From contig NC_090704.1 of assembly GCF_040954835.1 (NCBI RefSeq), positions 38,134,979 through 38,198,978 on the forward strand: a DNA stretch of 64,000 nt, in the 5' to 3' direction. The notes below the pieces were generated by a model, which saw only the letters and a program-made list of their open reading frames with translations, did not search any database and was not told where the DNA came from. Below are positions 24,946-36,014 of the stretch, piece after piece. Source of the stretch: Lepisosteus oculatus (lineage: Eukaryota > Chordata > Actinopteri > Semionotiformes > Lepisosteidae). The translations under genes were made by a program, and so were the position numbers. Position 1 is the first letter of the stretch. Every line of letters starts with the position of its first letter.

Positions 24946-27900
24946 ATTTTGAAGTAAATTCAGTGCATTCAATCTTAACTAGAGTACCATTGTTTAGTTT
25001 TTATTTGTGTGTTCTATTTTTTATTATTTTCAATGGGAGAGTGTTAGGCTTTTGAAGGATACTACAGTTAAACAGGTAAATTGTGGTCTTACGGTTTTCT
25101 TTTTTATTTATATATATAAACTACATTTATATTCCATATACAGTATGCAGTATATAAGATTTGAGTTTATTGCCTCCTAATATTCCTCCAGTCCTGTTAC
25201 ATGTTGTGTCAAAAGACTATTGATTGCCTAAAGTTTGATTTAGACTTGTGAAATGATTTTTGCTTGAAAAACAGTATTAAATTGTAGTTTAAACTGAATT
25301 AAGACTGGGACTTAATACAGACTTTTAACAAGTACAAATCTAGTGCTCATTGACACCTCATATAAATATGCTCCATTTTGAGCTCCATTATGTTCTCAGT
25401 TGTTTTATTAAATGTCTGAGTGTCATTACTAATGTAGTTGGGCAGTATTCATGGAAATGGAAGCCCAAATATAGACCTCTTTCATTAACTGGATTCTGGG
25501 ATACAGTATAAAGCTTTGTCTGCCACACGGATTTAATTTTCCAGTTAACGTCAAAGTCACAGTCTAACATACAGTACATACCTTCTATCACCTCAGAGTA
25601 GCCCATTAGTACTATATATTAATGTAATAGAATAGAAAACCTCTTTGTGTGGCTGGCAACAAACATGGGGAGACAAAGTTCTACTTGTCCATTAAGAACC
25701 TGTCTTCTTCTTTCTATCACTTTGTCTTCCTATGTTTTAGAATAGCTCTTTGCTCTGAAGATGTAGTTTCACTCTAATGCAAATTGTAATCTCACATTCA
25801 GCAATACAACGAGACACAGCAATAGCAAAGACACAGCTGACAAACTACAGTATATACTGTAGATCTGAGTGAAAACACCACACCTGCTATACAGAAAAAC
25901 AAACAAGATTGAAGGGGAACAACCCTAATTTACATTACAGGTCATAAATGATCTTACATGGGAAAATTTGCAAAGATGTGAGCAGAGCAGTGTAAATTTC
26001 AGTACAAACTAGAATCATTAGACTCTTTGGAATAATAAATATAATAAAAAGCAGTTATTACAGAACATTTTGTTTTAAGTTAAAAAGTGAGTATTGATCA
26101 TTATTTTTTCTTTTACTATTACAGCTTTTTGGATTAATTCAAATGGAGTGAAAAAATGTAGCCCTGAAACAAGTTACATAACACACTTTGGAAAGTTCAT
26201 AACAAGTGAAAACTCCGCCTTGGAGTTTAGAACTATTTTAATTGGAATAGTTTGTAACAGTACATAGTTTTTAAAATAAAAAAAAATGCTAATGTTTCTT
26301 TCACTGGCACTATAATAACAGACCATTTCAATATCTCGGAGTCTTGCAGCATTATTTAGTCTGCATCTGAATATTTAAAAAATTAAACATCTTTCTTTTG
26401 CATTAGGTTTTAAATCTGACAGTAAAATAATGACAAGAGATACACCATCAGAGCAAGTGCTACTTGATGTTCCATTTCCTTGGGAGGAGAGGTTGAGAGA
26501 AGGATGAATGCCACTGAAATGTGCTCACTTCAGGCTGAAATTAACTTTGGCGTATTGACAAGAAAAAGTAGTATTAAGAGTCGTAATGGAAAAACTGATC
26601 CCGATACCAATAGCTGATGTAGACAATAATGAAATGCTATTTCCTGAGCAGGATAGCACAAAGTCACAAAATGACACGCAAAAGGCCAAAAATTACAAGA
26701 CAAATAATTTTCGCTATATATTATTTTCACGTTATAGATAAATCATTCATGGATTTCTTTGAATTGTAGTATAAGTCATTAAAAAGTCATATCTGACATT
26801 CACTGTTTTTTTCCACCATAATTTATACTTCATACTGTACAAGGTTTTCATTGAATGATGTATAACTGCACTAAGCATATGGTGAATGGTTATGTTTCAT
26901 TTCATTAGAAAAAAGCACTGCTAACTGGTTAATTATTAGAATAGCATTAGAATCAAGCAACCAAATTCAAAATCAACTTAAGTTTACCATTATATACATT
27001 TTATGAATCTACTGGACAGCTGGACTGCTGAGATATATTATTGCACTGAAACAGGAAACAACAGCACATTTCTGTAATGTGTAATTTGTGTTTGCTGTAA
27101 ACATGAAAGTCCCTTTTGATTGTGGAATGATGATCTCTAAAGGTATCACATTGAAAATACAAGAAAAGCAAAAGGTACATTAGACTGATAATGCTTCATT
27201 TTTTGTTCAGTCTCTGTCACTGAAGCATTAGCATGTCTTGTGTTATTAAGCTTTAAACAAATTAAAACTCTTGTCTTTCATACAAAGTGGGTAGGCGCCT
27301 TGAAAATACATTTAGTTACACTTCTGTCAGCCCTTCTGTCACAGTCTCTACAGAGCTGAGTATCAGAAATGCAATGCACCAATAAAAAAAGGGAAAAAGG
27401 TACAAGTGAAGAAAAAAGGCACCCAAGAATACAATTTATCCACTTTACAATAATTTTTAGACAAATGAGAGTGTTTGGATGGACAATTGTTTATTAAATA
27501 GAAAACAAAGGGTACTGTAAGGGGTGAATGCTCAAATTGGGGTGTTGCAATTAATTTCATAATTAAATTATAATAATTTTTGAAAGATGAAAAAAGAAAA
27601 AGGAAAGAAACATGAATATGTTTTCCAGTCCCAATTAATTTGCATTGGCCTGTGAAGCTAAATGGGTCTTACAAAACTTATAACACAGACAGCTTGAGAT
27701 TAATTAAAACTTGGAAATGTAGTATAAATGGGGACTCACACATGTTCTGTTGCTCATGATATTTGAAATGTGAAAGTGCAGTACTATTCATGTACATAAT
27801 TCTGCTGGTTAGCAACAAATAAATGTAAAACAGCACAGCGGATAGAATTTTATCATGTTATCAATAAAATAAAATGGATGTTTAACTGCTACTGATCATA

Positions 27901-29500
27901 AAGACCGGGATTGAATGTATCTTCTTTTCTGTTTATTGATCTTCAAATCAAATCTTCTCCATGAATGGGTTTATTTGTAAAACACAGAAATAATTTGCAC
28001 TACATGAATAAAATGTGGATCCCATGTATAAGCTCTGTAAAATGTAAATTGCTTTTAAAGTTGGTGATAAACTCTTTAATTGTAATATTAACAAGGAGGT
28101 GAATTGAGATCTGTTGATCCCTGGATGTTTTAAAAACAGCTATTTTTAAAAGAATAATAGTCTTTGTATCCCTTTTTGACAATATAAACAGAATAAGCCA
28201 GTTAAAGATTAATGACTACTTGAACTAATGGCATGAGATCATCAGGAAATGATGGTGCTTGCTCACATTCTAGCAAATTTTATTTTTAAATTAATTTAAA
28301 GGCTCATTTCCTTGCTCACAGGACAACCATCTGCTACAATGAATACAAAAATCTAGAGAGCCTGGTCAGAACAACACAATATGATACTTTTTTATGTCAC
28401 ATGGCAGACAATGGCAAACTGCACCAGGTATGAAAATACTGCTTGACTTCACATAAGGTCATATGTAAATTAGTTACACCTAAACATGCAGCATATAAAC
28501 AGCCCATGAAAACACTTCAAAAGCCCACAAAATGTTTTTATAGTGTGACTAAAATGTTGTACTCAGACTTCATAATTATTATGAATTAAACCTAGAATAG
28601 TTAAATTGTTACTACCAAAGAGCTATTACATTTGAATGTTTAGGAGAGCAGGAAGAAATCATTTTGAGCACAAAAAATTAATTAACAATTATCATTAATC
28701 TTACAATTAAGTTGAGTTGTCTGTCAGTAAACCAGCTTCTAAGATTATGATGATCAGTTACTAATCTGTAATGGTTTCTGAAGGATATAAGGAATTTTAC
28801 AGTCTTGCCTTTATCAGATTTTTATCATTGCACTCTTTGCTTCAGATTTAATGTCCTTCTGAAGGAGCAGTGAGAGAAAGAACCAGATCTTTACAGAAGA
28901 GTATCCTGTCAAATCTGGTTTAGATCTGATACTTATGAAGTTTTCCTTGTATTTCTGTAGATACTTTGTAAGCAATAATAATTGGACATACAGTGACTGA
29001 ATCATTATTAATGAAACAACATAATGCCATCAAACAAGACACTGTTAGTTCTGGTTTAGGACACTGTTTTCCTGCTCTGTGATGTTATCCCCAAGGATTT
29101 AAAAAGTAATTAAGAGATTTTGTAAGTATGGGTGTTTTAGGTTGTGAAATAATTTTCCTGTTTTACTTGTATTTCCAGCAGCAGTTTTTCTAGAGCTTCC
29201 AGTACCCACACCTGTTTTCTTTCTCTTAAATATGCTGCTGCAGTCAACCAACTGAAAAAGAAGGAAGAGTTTCACAAGGTCTATTGTGTTTTTGCTCTGC
29301 GTGTGTGTTCATTGTTCTATTATATCTAAAAACATGTCTTCCAAAGGTCATCTTAAAGTACTAATCCCTCAAAGCTCAACTATATTCTTCAATGGCTCTT
29401 ACACTGTATTGTACTCATATTTTTAATTCTCAAACTGTTCATGTAATTTGCTGATTACACTTATTCTCTGTAGAAATAAACACATACCAACAGAGTGTTT
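24946..29500. other. Intergenic, no gene recognised
   Basis: About 4.5 kb of AT-rich DNA. The short open frames lack recognisable domains. The ATACAGTA octamer recurs here (for example about 25138, 25504, 25570). Confidence 0.5.
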
Positions 29501-29530
29501 ACATTACATTACATTACATTACATTACATT
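29501..29530. repeat. (ACATT)6 microsatellite
   Basis: Six perfect tandem copies of ACATT, directly preceded by a partial unit. Confidence 0.9.
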
Positions 29531-29769
29531 GTTTACATGCACTGTTTCCACAGTATCTATATTATATTTTAGTTCTTACTAATTTATTTGGTTTTGCAGC
29601 ACTAGTGCTGGTATTTGAGCTTGTGCTATCTTTTATTTTTACCTTACTGTACATTCACTATTGACCCTCATATTTACACATAAGTATTTTATATATATAG
29701 TAAGTTGCCATGGTAAGGGCATCTGCTGAGAAAATAAATAATACATAAAAATACATAAGCTATTGACAA
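29531..29769. other. Intergenic
   Basis: Nothing supported between the microsatellite and the next SINE-like copy. Confidence 0.5.
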
Positions 29770-30084
29770 GTGTGGCACAATGCAATAGTTAACATTGCTG
29801 CCTTACAGCACTTTTACCTTGGGCCCAATTCCTGGGCTACTATCTGTGAGGAGTATTTGTGATCTCTCCATGTTCACATGGTTTTCCTCCAGGTGCTCCA
29901 GTTTCCCCACAATCAAAGGACATACTGGTAGGTTAATTGGCTTCTGGGAAAACTGGCCCTAGTGTAAGTGTCTGTTTGCATCTGTGTTAGCCCTAAAATG
30001 GACTTGAGCCCATTGCTTGCTGGGATAGGCTTGGGCTCCCCAAGACCTTCTATTGGATAAAGCAGCTAGAAAATGGATAGATGG
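29770..30084 (+). mobile_element. Family A repeat, near full length
   Basis: Head 'taacattgctgccttacagc', middle 'ctctccatgttcacatggtt', 'ggttaattggcttctgggaa', and the end 'ctagaaaatggatagatgg'. It gives the clearest view of the family in this window and aligns with 39905-40250 and 41391-41714. Confidence 0.8.
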
Positions 30085-33000
30085 AAATAACTGACATTGA
30101 GTCAAAACTGCTCTTTATTGCAGTATTATTGAATTCACTCTGTATATGACAGGATATTGAAAGGAAATGTCATCCAATTGCATTAAAAATGCACCAGCTG
30201 TATGTGTACTATACCGCACTATTTATGTAATTACTGTCAATTCCCAGATAAGGCCTTTGCCATCTTGTTTTCTTCTGCAAGACCACAAGGAAGCACTTTG
30301 CAGAAGGTGCATTTTTTATATACAGTATGCTAATGGAAATGTTAGAGTCATTTTGTAAGGCAAAGAGGAAACAGAAAAGTGCTGTATGGTTTCTGATAAA
30401 AGGAAAAGGAATTCTGGGAAATGAGCAATGGAAAGTAGTGTAATGATTTTCAGGCACACCCCTTCTTCAAATGCCTTAGGGCTTACAAATGCTCAAAATA
30501 TCACAGATTGTAGATTCAGCCCTCCTAAACAAAATGTCTGGTGTCATATGTGTCGAAAGTTATCCATCCAGAATGCCACACAACTCTCTCTCCTAATCAC
30601 AAAAATACACAGAAACAAAATAAATTCAAGCATAAATGAAACCTAATCAGCATGTCTTTGTGAGGTAAAAGGAAACGCACACAAAGGAAAAGCCAGCAAC
30701 ATGCAGAGCAATTTGGAAACGTCCAACACTGCTGGAACTAATCATTTTCATACCACTACACTGACTAATAAGCAATGCTGGAATCAAACTCTGGATCCTG
30801 GAGGAAAGACAGCAGTGCTAACCACTATCCCAAAAGAGTTCATAAGATTTGAATCTTTTCAAAAAGTTTTTTTATTTGGTGTGACCACAGCGATGCTATT
30901 GAGCATCAAAAATAGTGTAAACAGTCATATTTACCTTTGCAAAAGTACTTATACCATTATGTGTTCATTAGTAATGACTGACATTATGTTTTACAAAAAC
31001 AAAGAAAAACATTTTTGTAAATCAGTTATATTATCAAAACTATATTATTTGAAGTTAAAATCAATCACATACAGTTCTGTATACCCTGCCTTTGGGTTCT
31101 CCTCTTACTCATTGCAATCAATAGTTATTTTTTCAGCTCTGGGTACTGTATATTTTAGGTGGAATTTCTATTAAATTATTTCCACATATTTCCTTCAGCT
31201 TCATCAAATTGGAAGTTTCATTTATATAGTGCTGTAGTCAGTCTATGGCAGCTCCACTAGATTCATCTTCATCTATTGAGAATGACAGTCAAGAATATTC
31301 TATACATCTGAATTCCTCTGTGTGAAATAATAAAGAACCAGCTCCCAAAAAAGACTGAACTATAGTTTTCCCAATTCACATTCCAACACTGAGAAATGGG
31401 TGAAAGCCCTTTTGTAAAACAGGTAAATGCAAATCACATTTAAATTTATCTGATCTATCTAGTTTTGCAAGTTAAAGTTAAGGTTAAAACAGTACACCTA
31501 CACTGCCTAGAGAGTACTGGGAACTTATTTTAGTGTGAACTACCACATTTTAAACAATATCTTTTTTTCACAGTGCTTAAAAGTGTTGTATTTGTTGTTT
31601 CTTTTAGAACTATGATCACCAATTAAAAATAAAGTTACAAAGAACTAAATTTTACCACCACTAAAAATGACATGCTTCATGTTCTTATGTCCTTGACAGA
31701 AAATTTAAATAGGCTACTTTTATTGGGAGCTCACTTTTCTCAATGACTAAAAATGTGAAAATAGTGCTTATTAATACAAGTAAATAATTGATACATGAAT
31801 GTTATTTAGAGTTCTGATAGAATGGGACCAGAAAAGAGGTTCACTTGCACGCCAGATAACAGAATGATAAAGATTGATCCCATGTGGCCTTTTCCCCATT
31901 ACTTGGAAAGTGTATTCCAAAATCAACTGTTTGATGCAAAAAGTGACTTTGTATTCTTATTTAAGCTCTTTCCAGTAACACTAAGGGGTCTCTTTGCTGC
32001 TGAACATACAGGATCATTAGTGAATGATCACTTACAATTTAAGAATTAGAGTTTTTTTTTTACTTCCACGTACCCAATGCTTTTTTTGTGTTGTGCAAGG
32101 GTTAAGTGAAATGAGGCATTTCTCAGTAAACAATATTTGCAAATGTTTCAAAGTCCCATTGGGATGATGTGGTATTTTTCTGCAATAGCATTAGCAGTTC
32201 ACTAGAAGCACAATACAATTCCTAAATGGACAGTAAAAGCTTTCCAATGCAATTACAGTGTTAGACTTCTTGTATGGAAAATACTTATTTCCCTCAATCT
32301 ATGTATAAGACCTTCATCTTGAGCTGGGGTCTTTTGACACACAGGCAGATGTTTACACCGCTGAATGTTTTGAGGAAAATGGCATTTTTTCCACATCTTT
32401 GAGGTCATTTTAAAACTCCTCAATTGAAACCATACAACAATAGTGCTTGTAATTGACAAAATTATTTGTGTTTTGACACACAGATACACTTAGACATTTG
32501 GTAATTAACAGCTGTTAGCTTTCAAATCTGGAAATGAAAAGTTAATATTATTGCATGCATTCTGAATAAAGAAATTAGAGTGAACGTTACTCTTCTATTT
32601 TTTTTAGTTGAAAAAGTACAGAGTACAATAGCAGTAGAGTAAATTCAGTAATATTTTATAAACTCCCTTTTCCTCTGTAATGTGCACTACAATCACTACA
32701 AACACTGCAACTACAAGAAGACTAAAAGACAGTAAAAAACTTTAAAGTTGTTGATGGTCATCTTATACAGAAGGTATCATGGCATCAGTTTTCAAACTCT
32801 AGAATTTGTGTTCATTGAGTTTTTTGTATTTGTATAAAGGATGATTAGTCACGATTTCAAATTGAAAACATGCTCACAAGAAATATTAAAAATGTTTTGC
32901 TTTGAAGTTGATTAACAATTACTTTTCACAAATATATTAAATGCATTTGAAAACTCAATAAATGGCACATCTCTAACAAAATTAAATAATTGTGACTATT

Positions 33001-33427
33001 GGCTGTATTAATAAATCATATTGTCACATATTTTTTGATTTGCCATTTGATTAAAAAGACCTTGCTTTATGAATTCAGCTGAAAACGTGTAGCTCAGTGC
33101 GACACCTGCTGTTAGAAGCTGATTGTAAATTTAATATTCTCACCTAATTCTTCTCGATATCACTGAATTTTCCTAACTAGACGATTTTTAAAATAGCAGT
33201 ACAGACAGAGAAACTCAAAAATATATTACTGTGTACTTTAAAATAAACTGATTTATAACAACATAATAAATAACTAATTTAACCTATTATCATAAATTAT
33301 CTTATCATAGCTATTATCCCCAACTTCACACCATTAGGTAAAAAATTGGAAAGATCCTCTCATTTTCTAAAAGCAAACATAATTGGTACTGCTTTTATCT
33401 TTTTATATTGTCTTATATTTTATATAA
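30085..33427. other. Intergenic, no gene recognised
   Basis: AT-rich. A 157-codon open frame on the plus strand at 30701-31174 is the longest here, but has no recognisable domain and no splice or promoter context; part of it ('ctggatcctggaggaaagac...ctaaccactatc') resembles decayed family A head on the minus strand. Confidence 0.4.
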
Positions 33428-33451
33428 ATATATCAAATATATTTGATATAT
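33428..33451. repeat. 24 bp perfect AT palindrome
   Basis: The core TATCAAATATATTTGATA extended by three bases on each side reads the same on both strands. It lies just before a (TA)n tract and the family C repeat copy. Confidence 0.75.
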
Positions 33452-33465
33452 ATATATATTATATA

Positions 33466-33548
33466 CACCTCAGGAACGCTCCAGGGCCAAAACATTGTGT
33501 TTTCTTTCTTCTCTTTTCAATATGGAATAAATCTATTACTTGTTCCTT
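33466..33548 (+). repeat. Dispersed repeat, family C, copy 2
   Basis: Aligns with 10562-10664: 'cacctcaggaacgctccagg', 'gccaaaacattgtg', 'ggaataaatctattacttgt'. The shared order of motifs over about 80 bp, 23 kb apart, marks it as the same unnamed family. Confidence 0.5.
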
Positions 33549-34124
33549 ATTAGATATATGTACTTGTGTTTTTTATATTATGATTCAGTGTGTCTCCTAG
33601 GTCTGGATTGAATTTTGACATTTACACTTTATTTACTAAATTACTTTAATGACATTTTTATGTATTAAGTATTTGTATTGTGATCTGTTCCCTTTTTATC
33701 TGAAAGTCATTTTAGGCAGTGAGTTGTAATTACAAGTTAAGGAGTGAAGAAATACTCCTTAACACTTATTTCATGCTTGATGAGTATAACATTCTCTACC
33801 GTTGATTGAACTGGTTTAAGTACTGACTTAATCTCATTTTACGAGGTGTTTTACACATTAGTTTTGTGTAAACCTGTTTACACCGGGTTTAACTGGTAAT
33901 GATTTTGCAAAGTGATGGTGGTCAACCTTTCTGATTCTCTAAAATGTCTTAGGTGTGCAGGGATGGAATGGAAAACCAACAGGTTTCAGTCATCAGGACT
34001 GAGCAGGAACCACTGCTCTAGGAGGTCCTTTGGATTAAGTTCCTGACTACCTGGTCATTAAAAATCCAAGTGCATTGTTTGTAAGAGTAGAGTGCAGATA
34101 TAGGGGCTTTAACCCTGGTATCCT

Positions 34125-34127
<3 letters not shown>
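33549..34127. other. Intergenic
   Basis: No supported gene; the stretch 33960-34110 is slightly GC-richer and unassigned. Confidence 0.4.

Positions 34128-34167
<40 letters not shown>
34128..34167. repeat. (AAT)n microsatellite
   Basis: About 13 uninterrupted trinucleotide units, probably the tail of the adjacent repeat at 34168. Confidence 0.9.
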
Positions 34168-34170
<3 letters not shown>

Positions 34171-34230
34171 CTTTATTTTATATAGCGCCTTTAAAGGTGG
34201 CTTCTCAAAGCGCTTTACAGGATGACAAAT
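34168..34230 (-). mobile_element. 3' end of a dispersed repeat with 'agcgctttacagg' motif
   Basis: Reads 'tttatatagcgcctttaaag' then 'ctcaaagcgctttacagg', a frequent fish repeat end abutting the AAT tract. Only the terminal part remains. Parent family not certain. Confidence 0.5.
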
Positions 34231-34299
34231 TATAATTATATTATGGTATTTTTTCCTATGTAAATTTAAGCAGTTTCTACACCTTCTAGAGGATCCCAA

Positions 34300-34403
34300 T
34301 ACAAACACAAGGAGAACATAACTGCTCCATGCAAGTCAAGAAATTAACTCACAGCACACACTCTGCAAGGCAGCCATGCTAACCACTGCACCACAGTGCC
34401 ACC
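34300..34403 (-). mobile_element. Family A-type repeat head, minus fragment
   Basis: On the minus strand it reads 'ggtggcactgtggtgcagtg', 'gttagcatggctgcc', 'gagcagttatgttctccttg', matching the tRNA-like head of family A. Confidence 0.65.
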
Positions 34404-35121
34404 CTCATGTAAACATTAATCTATGTAATAACAATATTTATGATACAGTTTGTTTTTGTTATTCTTTTTTTTTTTCTTTACATAATTCTAATAGTATGGG
34501 ATATCAGTTGGGACTAATTGTTTCTTTAAATGCAGCACAAATGGGCAGAATGAAAGTACTGACAGCTCTCCCTAAGCCTTGTGTCTTTCAAAATCTCACA
34601 AGTACAACAATTTATTTGTTTTATTTATTTTATAGATTTGAGCAAGTCTAAACAAAAAAAAAGAACATATCCTGCTTTTTTTAGCATACCCTATGTAGTC
34701 AGAACTGTAGGTGGGGTACACCTACTGTATAAATCAGCTTTCAATCTGTGAAGCAAATTGAAAACCTCTTTGCCCAGGAATATTTTTATTTCCTTCTCGA
34801 CACACTCACATAAAAGGAATAATATGAGAAATGTTCGCTTAATGACTATGATTCATCCTACTCATTTTTTACAAACTGCAGTGTTTCATTTAATAAAGAA
34901 GTCTGTGTGAAGCCTTTCCTAGTCTAGAAAAACCCCATAAGAATTAGAAGTGCAGAGTTCAAGAGGAATATTATTGGACCCTAGTGAATGTACCCTGCTT
35001 TTACAAACGTATATGCTTTTACATACATATATTGTGGTGATTTTTTGGTTTGTTTTTAAAAGATCCTGAATCAGATCTAGTCACACAATTTTATAGAACT
35101 CTAATTTAACTTTCTAAATAT
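34404..35121. other. Intergenic left flank of the TRIM array
   Basis: AT-rich, no gene. The last four bases (35118-35121, ATAT) are the left target-site duplication of the array. Confidence 0.5.
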
Positions 35122-35357
35122 TGTAACGCTTACGGCCGACAGGCGCTGTGTAAGAGCCGGCGTACCAGAGCGGGTGACGTCACCGCCCTTCCCTGTGATA
35201 GCAGGACCACAGCTACTGGGCTGTGGAGAGATCTCTCTTTGGCTCACGGGGCTAGGTCACTGCAGAGAGACGCGGAAGTCCCGGGTTCGAGCCTCCAGTC
35301 GTGATGGGGCCGACCAGATGCGGCAAAGGCGCCCGCCTGAGCCCCCGTTGCGTTACA
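35122..35357 (+). repeat. TRIM LTR 1
   Basis: 236 bp, TG...CA. Contains the CRE palindrome GGTGACGTCACC (35173-35184), a 12 bp palindrome GAGAGATCTCTC (35226-35237), an A-box match TGGCTCACGGG (35240-35250) and a B-box-like GGTTCGAGCCT (35284-35294). Differs from LTR 4 at about two positions. Confidence 0.85.
35240..35294 (+). promoter_or_regulatory. tRNA-like Pol III promoter in LTR (A and B boxes)
   Basis: The A box TGGCTCACGGG matches TRGYNNANNGG, and the B-box-like GGTTCGAGCCT starts exactly 44 bp after it, the spacing of a tRNA gene. A D-arm-like and a T-arm-like segment can be drawn, but no acceptor or anticodon stem. No T4 terminator follows inside the LTR. The same pair occurs in all four LTRs; in LTR 3 the A box is TAGCTCACGGG, still within consensus, and LTR 2 has the best B box (GGTTCGAGCCC). 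Confidence 0.55.
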
Positions 35358-35419
35358 TTGGTGTCAGAAGTGGGATGGGATAGCCCTTCGCCGGGGACGG
35401 CGATTTAAGCGGGGTAGAG
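35358..35419 (+). other. TRIM internal region 1: PBS, GNRA hairpin, PPT
   Basis: 62 bp. PBS TGGTGTCAGAAGTGGGAT (35359-35376) is, from memory, a perfect complement of the 3' end of vertebrate tRNA-Leu(CAA) including CCA. A hairpin CGCCG-GGGA-CGGCG (35389-35402) has a 5 bp GC stem and a GNRA loop. A purine-rich tract AAGCGGGGTAGAG (35407-35419), broken by one C and one T, touches the next LTR. Nothing else is present, so the element has been reduced to cis signals. Confidence 0.75.
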
Positions 35420-35655
35420 TGTAACGCTTACGGCCGACAAGCAGTGTGTAAGAGCCGGCGTACCAGAGCGGGTGACGTCACCGCCCTTCCCTGTGATAGC
35501 AGGACCACAGCTACTGGGCTGTGGAGAGATCTCTCTTTGGCTCACGGGGCTAGGTCGCTGCAGAGAGACGCGGAAGTCCCGGGTTCGAGCCCCGAACGGT
35601 GCAGGGGCCGACCTAATGCGGCAAGGGCGCCCGCCGGAGCCCCCGTTGCGTTACA
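35420..35655 (+). repeat. TRIM LTR 2
   Basis: 236 bp, the most diverged of the four: AAGCAGTG instead of AGGCGCTG near the start and a block around 35592-35615 (cccgaacggtgcagg) differing from ctccagtcgggatgg in the others. Same termini, CRE and A/B boxes. Confidence 0.85.
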
Positions 35656-35717
35656 TTGGTGTCAGAAGCGGGGCGGGATAGCCCTTCGCCGGGGACGGCG
35701 ATTTAAGCGGGGGAGAG
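35656..35717 (+). other. TRIM internal region 2
   Basis: 62 bp, same order as region 1. PBS-like TGGTGTCAGAAGCGGGGC (35657-35674) differs from region 1 in three positions; GNRA hairpin 35687-35700; purine tract AAGCGGGGGAGAG 35705-35717. Confidence 0.75.
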
Positions 35718-35952
35718 TGTAACGCTTACGGCCGACAGGCGCTGTGTAAGAGCCGGCGTACCAGAGCGGGTGACGTCACCGCCCTTCCCTGTGATAGCAG
35801 GACCACAGCTACTGGGCTGTGGAGAGATCTCTCTTTAGCTCACGGGGCTAGGTCGCTGCAGAGAGACGCGGAAGTCCCGGGTTCGAGCCTCCAGTCGGGA
35901 TGGGGCCGACCAGATGCGGCAAGGGCGCCCGCCTGAGCCCCGTTGCGTTACA
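35718..35952 (+). repeat. TRIM LTR 3
   Basis: 235 bp, one C shorter in a C run near the 3' end. Shares 'ggtcgctgc' with LTR 2, whereas LTRs 1 and 4 have 'ggtcactgc'. Confidence 0.85.
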
Positions 35953-36014
35953 TTGGTGTCAGAAGCGGGGCGGGATAGCCCTTCGCCGGGGACGGCGATT
36001 TAAGCGGGGGAGAG
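35953..36014 (+). other. TRIM internal region 3
   Basis: 62 bp, apparently identical to region 2. PBS-like 35954-35971, hairpin 35984-35997, purine tract 36002-36014. Confidence 0.75.

Noticed and set aside
30701..31174. 157-codon plus-strand open frame
   Set aside because: AT-driven composition, no domain, and partly over decayed repeat sequence.
35233..35304. A true tRNA gene in the GC-rich repeats
   Set aside because: A and B boxes fit, but acceptor and anticodon stems do not pair, so it is only tRNA-like.
35174..35722. Repeated plus-strand open frames of 69-92 codons with near-identical proteins
   Set aside because: They are translations of the tandem LTRs (spacing 298 bp) starting at the CRE; one copy is stopped by the A-box change in LTR 3. 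No coding signal.
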